The notes beneath the pieces were generated by a model that made no database searches, had not been told where the DNA came from, and saw nothing but the letters and a program-made list of their open reading frames with translations. A stretch of 5,320 bases of DNA from CAZHBD01 sp964530555 (lineage in GTDB: Bacteria > Patescibacteriota > Saccharimonadia > Saccharimonadales > AWTP1-31), in NCBI GenBank assembly GCA_964530555.1, contig CAZHBD010000049.1, positions 1-5,320 of the forward strand. The letters are read 5' to 3'. Below are positions 1-5,091 of this stretch, in pieces. The position numbers were made by a program, and so were the translations under genes. How positions within the stretch are numbered: the stretch's first letter is position 1; every line of letters starts with the position of its first letter.

Positions 1-7
1 ACCACAA

Positions 8-36
8 TGGTCAGGGTAAGTTGCTTATGGTAACGT
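8..36 (+). promoter_or_regulatory. Extended -10 promoter, predicted leaderless, for the gene at 43
   Basis: TGG at 28-30 followed by the hexamer TAACGT at 31-36 forms an extended -10 element (TGN-TANNNT). It ends 6 bases before the ATG at 43, so transcription would begin at or next to the start codon. A partial -35 match, TGGTCA at 8-13 (four of six bases of TTGACA), lies 17 bases upstream of the hexamer. No Shine-Dalgarno sequence is visible. The same geometry recurs at 1407-1415 and 4000-4008, which is the main reason for believing it. The first 42 bases otherwise hold no recognisable gene; all three + frames reach a stop there, so one could be the tail of an upstream gene. Confidence 0.55.
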
Positions 37-42
37 AGAGCT

Positions 43-279
43 ATGGCATACCAAGATTTCAACCCATACGATCTGAGTGCCTATAACGCGCCGAAGAGTG
101 AAACAAAGGCCGCTAAGCCCAAGGCAACTAAGCCTGTCAAGGCGGTGGTTCGTCGGGTAGGCATCGGCCCCGTGCTGCATTCGCGATTCAGTAAACTGTT
201 CGTATTGTTAGCAATGCTGTTCTTCTTGTCGTTTGGAAGTTACACCTTTACAACCTGGTGGCTACTCAATCACCGCTAA
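43..279 (+). CDS. Small single-pass membrane protein, C-terminally anchored, function unknown
   Basis: This 78-residue protein belongs to no family I recognise. Residues 1-50 are soluble and rich in Lys, Ala and Pro (the stretch around 20-36 is a Lys-Pro-Ala run), followed by basic residues at 37-51 (RR, H, R, K). One hydrophobic helix spans about 51-72, and the chain ends almost at once with Trp-Trp and a short NHR tail. The positive-inside rule puts the N terminus in the cytoplasm, so it looks like a tail-anchored or bitopic membrane protein. The ATG is chosen because a leaderless-type promoter ends 6 bases before it. It is separated by 57 bases from the next gene, which may have its own promoter. 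The basic Ala/Pro-rich tail could contact nucleic acid or acidic partners, but that is speculation. Confidence 0.7.
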   Translation: MAYQDFNPYDLSAYNAPKSETKAAKPKATKPVKAVVRRVGIGPVLHSRFSKLFVLLAMLFFLSFGSYTFTTWWLLNHR

Positions 280-282
280 TGA

Positions 283-291
283 TGGTATGCT
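283..291 (+). promoter_or_regulatory. Candidate extended -10 element upstream of the gene at 337
   Basis: TGG at 283-285 plus TATGCT at 286-291 matches the TGG-TANNNT consensus seen at four other places in this window. A start site near 298 would leave a leader of about 40 bases before the ATG at 337, with only a weak AGAAAG at 315-320 as a ribosome site. No -35 hexamer is evident. A competing reading is TG at 322-323 plus AAAAAT at 325-330. That element sits exactly 15 bases from TG to ATG, as in the leaderless genes, but has A instead of T at hexamer position 1. I cannot decide between them. Confidence 0.35.
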
Positions 292-336
292 TATGCTTGA
301 ATCAACATCGCGCCAGAAAGTTGTAAAAATAAAGAC

Positions 337-945
337 ATGGCTAAAATAATTCGTTCCTACAACACCATACACAATCGCCGAGCCGTGTTTCGTAGCACTA
401 TAACTAAACGCTTTTTTATATCGATAGCCATAATACTAGCAGCGTACGGTGTTTTTATTGGCAATCGATTCTTCAATCTTGAGCGGTACCGTTACGGAAT
501 AATTGGAGCCATAACCGGCACAGAAAAAAGCACCACCGAACTAGCGGCACAAGGTCAATCGGCCGGAGTGATTGACTCTGGTGTGCCCCAGTCAAGCACT
601 GTTACACAGACTGGTACTAGTGCAGGTTCCAGTTCGGGCGGTAACTCCTCTCAGTCTGACCCAAGTGCTCCATGCGGGAATATCCAGATACCTGTTGGCG
701 CTTGTAATGCAATTGAATCCATCGAAAAAACCGGTGCTAAAAACAATCCGTATGTTGCAGTAGATACCACGCAGCTGCCTGACGGCACTAAATTTACCAT
801 TGACCGCAGTAGCTGGTCTCAGTTCAGTAAAGAACTTGGGGGCGCCAACGCAACCGGTCAATACAATGACCAGACTCTAAAGCTTAGTCTAACCTTTACT
901 CTATCATCAGGCATCTGGAGGGTAACTAGCTACACGCTGAATTAA
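337..945 (+). CDS. Membrane-anchored extracytoplasmic protein with Ser/Gly-rich linker, function unknown
   Basis: This 202-residue protein is not one I recognise. A basic N terminus (residues 1-25, many Arg/Lys) precedes one transmembrane helix at about 26-46, so it is a bitopic protein with its bulk outside. Residues 62-112 form a low-complexity Ser/Thr/Gly/Gln linker. The remaining 90 residues form a small domain containing the only two cysteines, Cys113 and Cys123, ten apart and likely able to form a disulfide. The domain ends in beta-type sequence with a final 'GIWRVTSYTLN'. That ending recalls the last strands of NTF2-like or lipoprotein-like domains, but this is weak. The stop lies one base before the start of the PCD gene, so the two are very likely cotranscribed and coupled. 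Candidate roles are a surface or pilus-associated component; nothing in the sequence proves either. Confidence 0.72.
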   Translation: MAKIIRSYNTIHNRRAVFRSTITKRFFISIAIILAAYGVFIGNRFFNLERYRYGIIGAITGTEKSTTELAAQGQSAGVIDSGVPQSSTVTQTGTSAGSSSGGNSSQSDPSAPCGNIQIPVGACNAIESIEKTGAKNNPYVAVDTTQLPDGTKFTIDRSSWSQFSKELGGANATGQYNDQTLKLSLTFTLSSGIWRVTSYTLN

Positions 946-946
946 A

Positions 947-1171
947 ATGTGGCACGATGATACTCAAGCGCTAACCAAAGACTTTACGTTCCCCGATTTC
1001 AAGACCGCTCTGGCTTTTGTGAATCAAGTTGGCGAACTGGCAGAGAAGCACAATCATCACCCGGATGTTGAACTGAGCTGGGGTAAGGTTCGAGTCAGTC
1101 TAACCACTCATAGCGTCGGGGTAGTAACCGATAAAGATCGAAACTTAGCCAAAGAGATTGATAAGCTATGA
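947..1171 (+). CDS. Pterin-4a-carbinolamine dehydratase (PCD/DCoH family), short form
   Basis: The 74 residues match the PCD family. A Phe-rich 'DFTFPDF' opening leads to 'FVNQVGELAEKHNHHPDVELSW', which contains the signature EK-x2-HHP, and then to 'VRVSLTTHSVG' and a downstream Asp before 'LAKEID'. The paired histidines and the later THS histidine are the usual active-site set. Known members dehydrate 4a-hydroxytetrahydropterin to quinonoid dihydropterin, recycling the cofactor of aromatic amino acid hydroxylases; many bacteria carry PCD homologues without such hydroxylases. The protein begins at the Trp that is normally about 20-25 residues into the family, so the N-terminal helix is missing. 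An in-frame TGA at 938-940 rules out a longer start. There is one base between the upstream stop and this ATG, and a 4-base ATGA overlap with the next gene. A correctly spaced Shine-Dalgarno is absent, so translation probably depends on coupling. Confidence 0.87.
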   Translation: MWHDDTQALTKDFTFPDFKTALAFVNQVGELAEKHNHHPDVELSWGKVRVSLTTHSVGVVTDKDRNLAKEIDKL

Positions 1172-1404
1172 AGAAAGTGCCAAGGAAGCATAAAGGGACG
1201 TGGTTCGTAAAGGTTCGGGGTAGCTATCTCCCCTGTACTTGGCAAGGTTGGCTGACCTACGTACCCTATGTCGTCTTTTTGGTGGCAGCGTTCTTGATGG
1301 TAGACAAAACGTCGCACTCAGCCAGTGACACGCTCATTGGTATTGTCCCCTATTGGGTGAGTGCCGCAGTCGTCATGACCTGGCTTGCCCGTACAAAATC
1401 GTAA
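1168..1404 (+). CDS. Small two-helix membrane protein, conserved-type, function unknown
   Basis: The protein has 78 residues. A strongly basic N terminus (MKKVPRKHK) is followed by an aromatic block at 12-31 containing 'SYLPCTWQGWLTYVPY', then hydrophobic helices at about 29-46 and 55-73, with a basic C-terminal end. Both ends should be cytoplasmic, with a short polar loop outside. The Trp/Tyr/Pro-rich block before helix 1 resembles a conserved small inner-membrane protein I have seen annotated as hypothetical in various bacteria; I cannot name a function. The start overlaps the PCD stop as ATGA, so translation should be coupled. AAAGAG at 1151-1156 is a weak, distant ribosome site. The adjacency to a pterin enzyme is the only functional hint. 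Confidence 0.75.
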   Translation: MKKVPRKHKGTWFVKVRGSYLPCTWQGWLTYVPYVVFLVAAFLMVDKTSHSASDTLIGIVPYWVSAAVVMTWLARTKS

Positions 1405-1415
1405 TCTGGTAGCAT
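1385..1415 (+). promoter_or_regulatory. Extended -10 promoter, predicted leaderless, for the MutY-like gene
   Basis: TGG at 1407-1409 plus TAGCAT at 1410-1415 ends 6 bases before the GTG at 1422, so the mRNA would start at about the initiation codon. A TTGCCC at 1385-1390 could act as the -35 with a longer than ideal 19-base spacer. Extended -10 elements often do without a good -35. The promoter lies in the 17-base gap after the previous gene and inside its 3' end. No ribosome binding site is present, and this supports both the leaderless reading and the GTG start. Confidence 0.55.
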
Positions 1416-1421
1416 AGAGTA

Positions 1422-2252
1422 GTGGACAAGATAGCTCCTTTCGCTGAGACGGTATGGGGTTTCTACGCGGCGCATGCGCGTGATTTGCCATGGCGCCAGC
1501 CAGAAGCAGACGGCTGCTTTAGCCCGTATAAGGTTCTATTGAGTGAAGTGATGCTACAACAAACGCAGGTGCAGCGTGTTATGCCCAAGTACAAGGCATT
1601 TTTAGAGCAGTTTCCGAACATTTCTGCACTGGCAGCCGCGGAATTGGGAGCAGTGCTGCGCGCTTGGCAAGGTCTGGGCTACAATCGGCGTGCTAAATTC
1701 TTGTGGCAAGCTGCCAAAATGATAACAGATGACTACCAGGGTGAGTTCCCGCTGACGGCTGGCGATCTGCAACTCTTGCCGGGTGTCGGTAAAGAAACCG
1801 CTGGGGCGATTCTGACATATGCTTTTGACCAACCAGTAGCCTTTATCGAGACTAACGTTCGAACGGTTTTTATTCATCATTTTTTAAACGATGCTGACCA
1901 AGTCACCGATACTGAATTGCGACCATATGTGCAAGCTACGGTAGATTACATCGTGAGTCAGGCTGAATCGCCTCGAGAGTTCTTTTGGGCGCTGATGGAC
2001 TACGGGGCACACCTAAAAAGCCAAGTGGGCAATGTTTCAAGACGGAGTAAACACTATACTAAACAGTCGCCGTTCAAAGGTTCGAAGCGGCAGATACGTG
2101 GCCAGATCTTACGTCACTTGACCTCCGAGCCAGAGCTTACTGCTAAACAACTCGATAAACTTGTCAGGGATGTTCGTGTCGAAGAGGTGCTTGAAGATTT
2201 AACCCGAGAAGAGCTGATTGTGCAACGTCACAAAACGTATCGTTTGGCATAA
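1422..2252 (+). CDS. mutY: MutY-like A/G-specific adenine DNA glycosylase lacking the 4Fe-4S cluster, with C-terminal winged-helix-like region
   Basis: This 276-residue HhH-GPD superfamily protein is closest to MutY, which removes adenine mispaired with 8-oxoguanine or G. Visible marks are 'LPWR' at 22-25, 'SEVMLQQTQV' at 41-50 (Glu42 matches E. coli Glu37), 'GLGYNRRAK' at 84-92, and the helix-hairpin-helix 'LPGVGKETAGAIL' at 119-131. The usual catalytic Asp block (LDGNVKRV) reads 'IETNVRTV', so Glu143 replaces Asp138, and Glu125 stands at the Ser120 (E. coli) / Tyr126 (Geobacillus) position. The four cysteines of the 4Fe-4S loop are absent; the only Cys is Cys32. The C-terminal NUDIX-like 8-oxoG recognition domain is also missing. 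Instead residues about 220-276 look like a winged helix ('RQIRGQIL...VEEVLEDLTREELI...YRL'). I recall this clusterless 'FIETN' type from archaea and CPR bacteria. The start is GTG. Substrate preference is uncertain. Confidence 0.85.
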   Translation: MDKIAPFAETVWGFYAAHARDLPWRQPEADGCFSPYKVLLSEVMLQQTQVQRVMPKYKAFLEQFPNISALAAAELGAVLRAWQGLGYNRRAKFLWQAAKMITDDYQGEFPLTAGDLQLLPGVGKETAGAILTYAFDQPVAFIETNVRTVFIHHFLNDADQVTDTELRPYVQATVDYIVSQAESPREFFWALMDYGAHLKSQVGNVSRRSKHYTKQSPFKGSKRQIRGQILRHLTSEPELTAKQLDKLVRDVRVEEVLEDLTREELIVQRHKTYRLA

Positions 2253-2274
2253 CATATTACGCTTGTGGTAAAAT
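2244..2274 (+). promoter_or_regulatory. Extended -10 promoter for the exported coiled-coil / membrane protein pair
   Basis: TGG at 2266-2268 plus TAAAAT at 2269-2274 is the best -10 in the window. TTGGCA at 2244-2249 is a good -35 candidate, but the spacer is 19 bases, longer than the usual 17. The predicted start of transcription is near 2281, giving a leader of about 23 bases. Unlike the promoters at 36, 1415 and 4008, this one therefore drives a leadered mRNA. The -35 overlaps the end of the MutY-like gene. Confidence 0.6.
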
Positions 2275-2292
2275 GAGCCTGACAGTAAACAT

Positions 2293-2298
2293 AAGGGT
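2293..2298 (+). promoter_or_regulatory. Shine-Dalgarno-like site for the exported protein at 2304
   Basis: AAGGGT lies 5 bases before the ATG at 2304 and within the short predicted leader. It is a moderate match to the AGGAGG core (AAGG). It supports this ATG, which also places a clean signal peptide at the N terminus. Confidence 0.45.
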
Positions 2299-2303
2299 AT
2301 TTA

Positions 2304-3095
2304 ATGAAGAAAAGATTGCGATATTTGGTGGGCACGTTGCTAATTGCCCCTTTTCTAGCCTTTGCGCCAATGGCAGCAGCTCAAGGAAGTAATAGTGGAT
2401 CGGGTGCCTCGTCAGGCACTGGTTCTACGGCGGCAAGTAACTCTGATTCAGGCGCATCCTCTAATAGCGCCACTACAGACAATATGTCTAAAACTGAGCT
2501 TGAAACAAAAATTGAGAAAGAGTTTGTGACCGAAGGCAAGAAGCTTACCCAGGCCGATCGACTAAAGGCCCGTGTTGCTGAACTGAAGATCAAACTTACG
2601 CTCGCTGAACAAACAAAGATAAAGGCCAAGTGTGTTGCTGCCCAGGCCAATGTCAAGACGCTGGAGTCTCGTGTTGATGCTGGGCTACCTACAAGGGGCA
2701 AAGCATACGCTGAACTGCTCGATCATCTAGATAAACTTATCGTTAAGCTCAAAGCTGCAAATGTCGACACTGCCGAGCTCGAAAAGGAACGAGCAGCACT
2801 GAAAGGCAAGATCGATACTTTCAGCAGCGACCTTGCAAAATATAAGTTAGCACTGGATGATCTGAAAGTGCTCGGATGTGTTGCGGACCCTTCAGCGTTC
2901 AAGGCAACGCTCGAAGCTGCGCGAACCTCACGTGCTACGGTTGCAAGTGATGCAGCAGCGATCCGTTCCTACGTTAACGATACAGTCAAGCCTACTCTCA
3001 AGACGCTCAAAGCGGAGGTTGATAAGAGTACTTCTGAAGATTCATCAACCGATGACAGCAAAGCCAAGACTACAACTACAGGAGGAACCCAGTAA
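2304..3095 (+). CDS. Secreted coiled-coil protein with signal peptide, function unknown
   Basis: The protein has 263 residues. A typical signal peptide occupies 1-26: basic MKKRLR, hydrophobic core 8-22, and an Ala-Ala-Ala cleavage site before QGSN. There is no lipobox Cys. Residues 27-60 are a Ser/Gly/Ala/Asn low-complexity spacer. From about 62 to 240 the sequence is almost entirely helical and rich in Lys, Leu, Ala and Glu, with heptad-like spacing typical of coiled coils. Two cysteines, Cys110 and Cys192, flank the central helical stretch and could pin a helical hairpin by a disulfide. The last 23 residues are polar Ser/Thr/Asp/Lys. I recall similar exported helical proteins in Saccharibacteria but cannot name a role. 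The stop overlaps the next start as TAATG, so the two proteins are made together and probably act at the same place in the envelope. Confidence 0.8.
   Translation: MKKRLRYLVGTLLIAPFLAFAPMAAAQGSNSGSGASSGTGSTAASNSDSGASSNSATTDNMSKTELETKIEKEFVTEGKKLTQADRLKARVAELKIKLTLAEQTKIKAKCVAAQANVKTLESRVDAGLPTRGKAYAELLDHLDKLIVKLKAANVDTAELEKERAALKGKIDTFSSDLAKYKLALDDLKVLGCVADPSAFKATLEAARTSRATVASDAAAIRSYVNDTVKPTLKTLKAEVDKSTSEDSSTDDSKAKTTTTGGTQ
3081..3086 (+). promoter_or_regulatory. Strong Shine-Dalgarno sequence for the gene at 3095
   Basis: GGAGGA, 8 bases before the ATG at 3095, is a near-perfect anti-SD match inside the 3' end of the upstream gene. With the TAATG overlap it makes a standard translational-coupling signal and fixes the start. 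It also shows that this genome does use Shine-Dalgarno initiation for genes internal to operons. Confidence 0.8.
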
Positions 3096-3718
3096 TGGAC
3101 GATGTTAAAGCTCCGCCAAAACCAACGAGCGATGCTCCGAAGGCGAACAGTCCTTCAAACACTGGCTTTGCAATTCCTGTCACTGTAGCAAAAGAAGAAC
3201 CTTCAACACCCAAAGGGGCGCCTGAAGTTTCGTTAGAGACTTTTGACCCAACAGCAGCTGATGTGCCACCACCTGCCGCACCTGACGATGTTGTTAATGA
3301 TGACATGATTCCACCGGCACCCTTAGATACACAGGCAGCTGAGTCAAAGCCCAATCTGACTGCACCCTCAGGGAAGTCCTTGCAGGAGTTGCTGGCCGAA
3401 GAAGAGGCTAAGAACCCAGTTTCACCGGCTGACGACCCCCACAACAAACATCGTCGCGGTAAAGGAATGACAATCTTGATTGTGGTGCTCTTGATTCTTG
3501 CTTTGTTGGCTGGTGCCGCAGTGGCCTACATCCAGACCAATAAGAAAGTTCAGCCGACTACTACTAAAGAAACTACCACGACGACACCAACTACAACTAA
3601 GGTCAAGGGAACAGACATCGACAAAACCAGCAATGATCTTGATACCAGTCTAAAGAAGGTCGACGACACCAAAGACTACACTTCCAACGATCTCAGCGAT
3701 ACATCGCTCGGTTTGTAG
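3095..3718 (+). CDS. Single-pass membrane protein, Pro-rich acidic cytoplasmic domain and Thr-rich external tail, function unknown
   Basis: The protein has 207 residues and no recognised domain. Residues 1-115 are disordered-type sequence rich in Pro, Ala, Asp and Glu. They include a possible short amphipathic helix at about 95-105 (SLQELLAEEEA). A basic cluster (HNKHRRGKG, 116-124) precedes one transmembrane helix at about 125-146, so the Pro-rich part is cytoplasmic and the C terminus external. Outside, a Thr-rich stretch (153-169, TTT repeats) leads to two near-copies of a short motif, TSNDLDTSL at 178-186 and TSNDLSDTSL at 196-205, close to the end. The architecture resembles anchors or adaptors that link cytoplasmic partners to surface structures. 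It is coupled to the secreted coiled-coil gene upstream, which could be its external partner; this is inference from context only. Confidence 0.78.
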   Translation: MDDVKAPPKPTSDAPKANSPSNTGFAIPVTVAKEEPSTPKGAPEVSLETFDPTAADVPPPAAPDDVVNDDMIPPAPLDTQAAESKPNLTAPSGKSLQELLAEEEAKNPVSPADDPHNKHRRGKGMTILIVVLLILALLAGAAVAYIQTNKKVQPTTTKETTTTTPTTTKVKGTDIDKTSNDLDTSLKKVDDTKDYTSNDLSDTSLGL

Positions 3719-3729
3719 GGAAGGTTAGT

Positions 3730-3972
3730 CTATACCAGCGAACCGTTACGCTCACCAGGATCGGTAATAATCTGCATGCCTACTGCCATTGTATGGGGCT
3801 GCAACTCACGGTCTGGGGTAATGCAGAAAGCTTTACTCGGGTCTGAAGCATGATCCAGCATGTCTTTATTGCCGACAGAGTCTCCAAAAGCTAGTGTTTG
3901 ATCATGGCATAAGCGTACTACGCTAGCAAACCCGTGTTGTATACCAAGCGTGTGGTAATGGGTGATCTTAAG
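3730..3972 (-). pseudogene. C-terminal remnant of a HAD-superfamily phosphatase
   Basis: Read on the minus strand, this is an 80-codon open stretch ending at a TAG (3730-3732). It has no proper start: a TAG at 3973-3975 closes it upstream. It contains 'LAFGDSVGNKDMLDHA', the HAD motif IV region, followed by 'AFCITPDRELQPH', the familiar 'NPD..L...A' segment of HAD-IB/SerB-like enzymes. Asn replaces the usual second Asp of GDSxxD. Dropping one base near 3970 joins the remnant to an upstream frame that reads 'FDLATELA' then 'KITHYHTLG', which suggests a single-base frameshift. The N-terminal half, with the DxD nucleophile motif, has no room because the ispH-like gene begins at 4015. I read it as a truncated, frameshifted relic, convergent with the gene ending at 3718. 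It accounts for most of the 296-base gap. Confidence 0.7.
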
Positions 3973-3999
3973 CTAACTCAGTGGCAAGATCGAATGATA

Positions 4000-4008
4000 T
4001 GGTAGAGT
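4000..4008 (+). promoter_or_regulatory. Extended -10 promoter, predicted leaderless, for the ispH-like gene
   Basis: TGG at 4000-4002 plus TAGAGT at 4003-4008 ends 6 bases before the ATG at 4015, the same spacing as at 36/43 and 1415/1422. No good -35 is visible (GTGGCA at 3981-3986 with a 16-base spacer is the nearest candidate) and no Shine-Dalgarno precedes the ATG. Transcription is predicted to start at or next to the ATG and to continue into idi. Confidence 0.6.
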
Positions 4009-4014
4009 AGATAT

Positions 4015-5091
4015 ATGTCTTTTGAGACTGGAACAGTAATTTTCCCTGATAGTTTTGGGTTTTGTGAGGGCGTGAAAGCCGCTGATGATCTCCTGCGCGA
4101 TGTAACGGTTATTGCTTCACAGATGGGGATTCAGACTGTGTTTGGACTCCACGAAATTGTGCATAATCGTGATGTTACACGAGTGCACGAACAACGGGGG
4201 GTGAAATTCGTTGATAGCGTTGGAGACATTCCACCAGACAGTCTAGTGGTCACGAGTGCTCATGGCGTTGGCCCAGAAACAGTTTACGCATTAGAACAAA
4301 AAGGAAGTACGACCTTTGATGCTGCCTGCCCTCTTGTCATTCATACTCACAGAGCAGCACAACAGGCTCGCCGACATGGTGAGAAGATTCTGTATGTTTG
4401 TCAGGGAAAACCGGGTGAAACAGAAAAGTTGCATGACGAGGTACAGGGCATGGTAGGGCACCTCGATTACAGTATAGAAGAAGGTGAGCTTAAGTACTCA
4501 CCTGTTGATAGACACTATTTAGAGTTGGGAGATGAGCTCAATGAAGGCATGTTATCTGAATCAGCAAAGTATCGTATTGTTACACAGACTACCCTTCATG
4601 CCGATGCATGTTTAGAGTTTGCGGGCGTGGTGACTGATTTTATACGCATCGAACAACCTGCAGCACAAGTTAATTTCTCACAACGTGGGTACGTGTGTCG
4701 AGCAGTTGCTGATCGCCAAAGAGGAGTTGAACAATTAGTTCAACTTAGGCCTCGTCGTATTGTGGTCGCGACTGACCCAACTTCAAAAAATGGCATAGGT
4801 TATGTTAAGCTTGCGCAAGACCTTGTGACAGAAGGCACTACAGTGCACGCAGTTGCAAATGAGCATGAAGCGGCAGACCTAGGTAGTATTGACGGATTAA
4901 CGGCGCTTACTGCCAGTGCTTCCACTCCGGATGAGACGACGTTTGCGATTGCAAGAGTACTTGGGCTTAACGAAACTCCAGCAATAAATAGGGAGAGCTT
5001 TAAATTGGCTGATGCAAAGTCGGATACAATAGAGCAGAAAATAATGGCTCATCTTGCGCGAACTGCACAAAGAGGAGCACAGATTGCCTAA
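4015..5091 (+). CDS. ispH: Divergent IspH/LytB homologue (4-hydroxy-3-methylbut-2-enyl diphosphate reductase family)
   Basis: IspH reduces HMBPP to IPP and DMAPP in the MEP isoprenoid pathway using a 4Fe-4S cluster. The family is clear: the cluster cysteines are present as Cys17 (GFCEGV), Cys105 (DAACPLV) and Cys228 ([10 protein letters not shown]). The histidines are His50 (HEIVHN) and His83 (SAHGVG), and 'TQTTL' at 190-194 is intact. 'HDEVQG' at 140-145 matches the HPEVEG block, so His140 and Glu142 correspond to E. coli His124 and Glu126, after an insertion of several residues. The expected substrate-binding SSN motif is absent, however: 'SKNSSNSNRLA' becomes '[11 protein letters not shown]' (257-267), replacing Ser225, Ser226 and Asn227 with Gly, Ile and Gly. 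'CYATTNRQ' becomes 'CRAVADRQ'. The final Ser survives in 'ASASTPDE'. At 358 residues it is about 40 longer than E. coli IspH, partly a C-terminal tail. idi overlaps its end. The fold is secure; the substrate is uncertain. Confidence 0.83.
   Translation: MSFETGTVIFPDSFGFCEGVKAADDLLRDVTVIASQMGIQTVFGLHEIVHNRDVTRVHEQRGVKFVDSVGDIPPDSLVVTSAHGVGPETVYALEQKGSTTFDAACPLVIHTHRAAQQARRHGEKILYVCQGKPGETEKLHDEVQGMVGHLDYSIEEGELKYSPVDRHYLELGDELNEGMLSESAKYRIVTQTTLHADACLEFAGVVTDFIRIEQPAAQVNFSQRGYVCRAVADRQRGVEQLVQLRPRRIVVATDPTSKNGIGYVKLAQDLVTEGTTVHAVANEHEAADLGSIDGLTALTASASTPDETTFAIARVLGLNETPAINRESFKLADAKSDTIEQKIMAHLARTAQRGAQIA
5071..5077 (+). promoter_or_regulatory. Strong Shine-Dalgarno sequence deciding the TTG start of idi
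   Basis: AGAGGAG lies 6 bases before the TTG at 5084, inside the 3' end of the ispH-like gene. No ATG or GTG start is available in the idi frame at a sensible position. The site therefore decides an unusual TTG start that overlaps the upstream stop by 8 bases. Confidence 0.72.

Noticed and set aside
592..861. Overlapping open frames on the minus strand and in another plus frame (572-763)
   Set aside because: Both overlap the linker and C-terminal domain of the 337-945 gene. Neither has a ribosome site or coherent protein character.
917..922. GGAGGG as a Shine-Dalgarno for the PCD gene at 947
   Set aside because: The 24-base distance is far too long, and an in-frame TGA at 938-940 prevents an earlier start. 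The bases simply encode Trp-Arg of the upstream protein.
1169..1171. TGA read as Gly (alternative code 25 seen in some CPR groups)
   Set aside because: The PCD homologue ends at its expected C terminus at this TGA, and an overlapping ATGA start follows. No gene needs an internal TGA codon.
1602..1880. 92-codon minus-strand open frame
   Set aside because: It is antisense to the conserved core of the MutY-like gene and shows no protein-like features.
2381..2701. 106-codon minus-strand open frame
   Set aside because: It is antisense to the signal-peptide and coiled-coil gene, with no start signals and no recognisable domain. It mirrors the Ser/Ala/Lys-rich codons.
3076..3447. 123-codon minus-strand open frame
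   Set aside because: It lies antisense to the well-supported gene at 3095-3718, has low-complexity Ser/Gly/Ala translation, no SD or promoter, and no family resemblance. It is a shadow of the Pro/Ala/Thr-rich coding strand.
3553..3600. ACT/ACC-rich tract as a microsatellite or CRISPR-like repeat
   Set aside because: It is short, irregular and in frame as Thr codons of the Thr-rich external tail. There are no conserved repeats with spacers.
3719..3760. GGTT...AACC inverted repeat after 3718 as a terminator
   Set aside because: The arms are only 4 bases with a loop of about 14 and no following T-run. The bases are also part of the HAD remnant's 3' end.
4384..4480. Loss of the IspH His124/Glu126 pair, suggested by 'GKPGE' at residues 131-135
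   Set aside because: A better alignment places 'HDEVQG' at residues 140-145 on HPEVEG, with an insertion before it, so both residues are retained.
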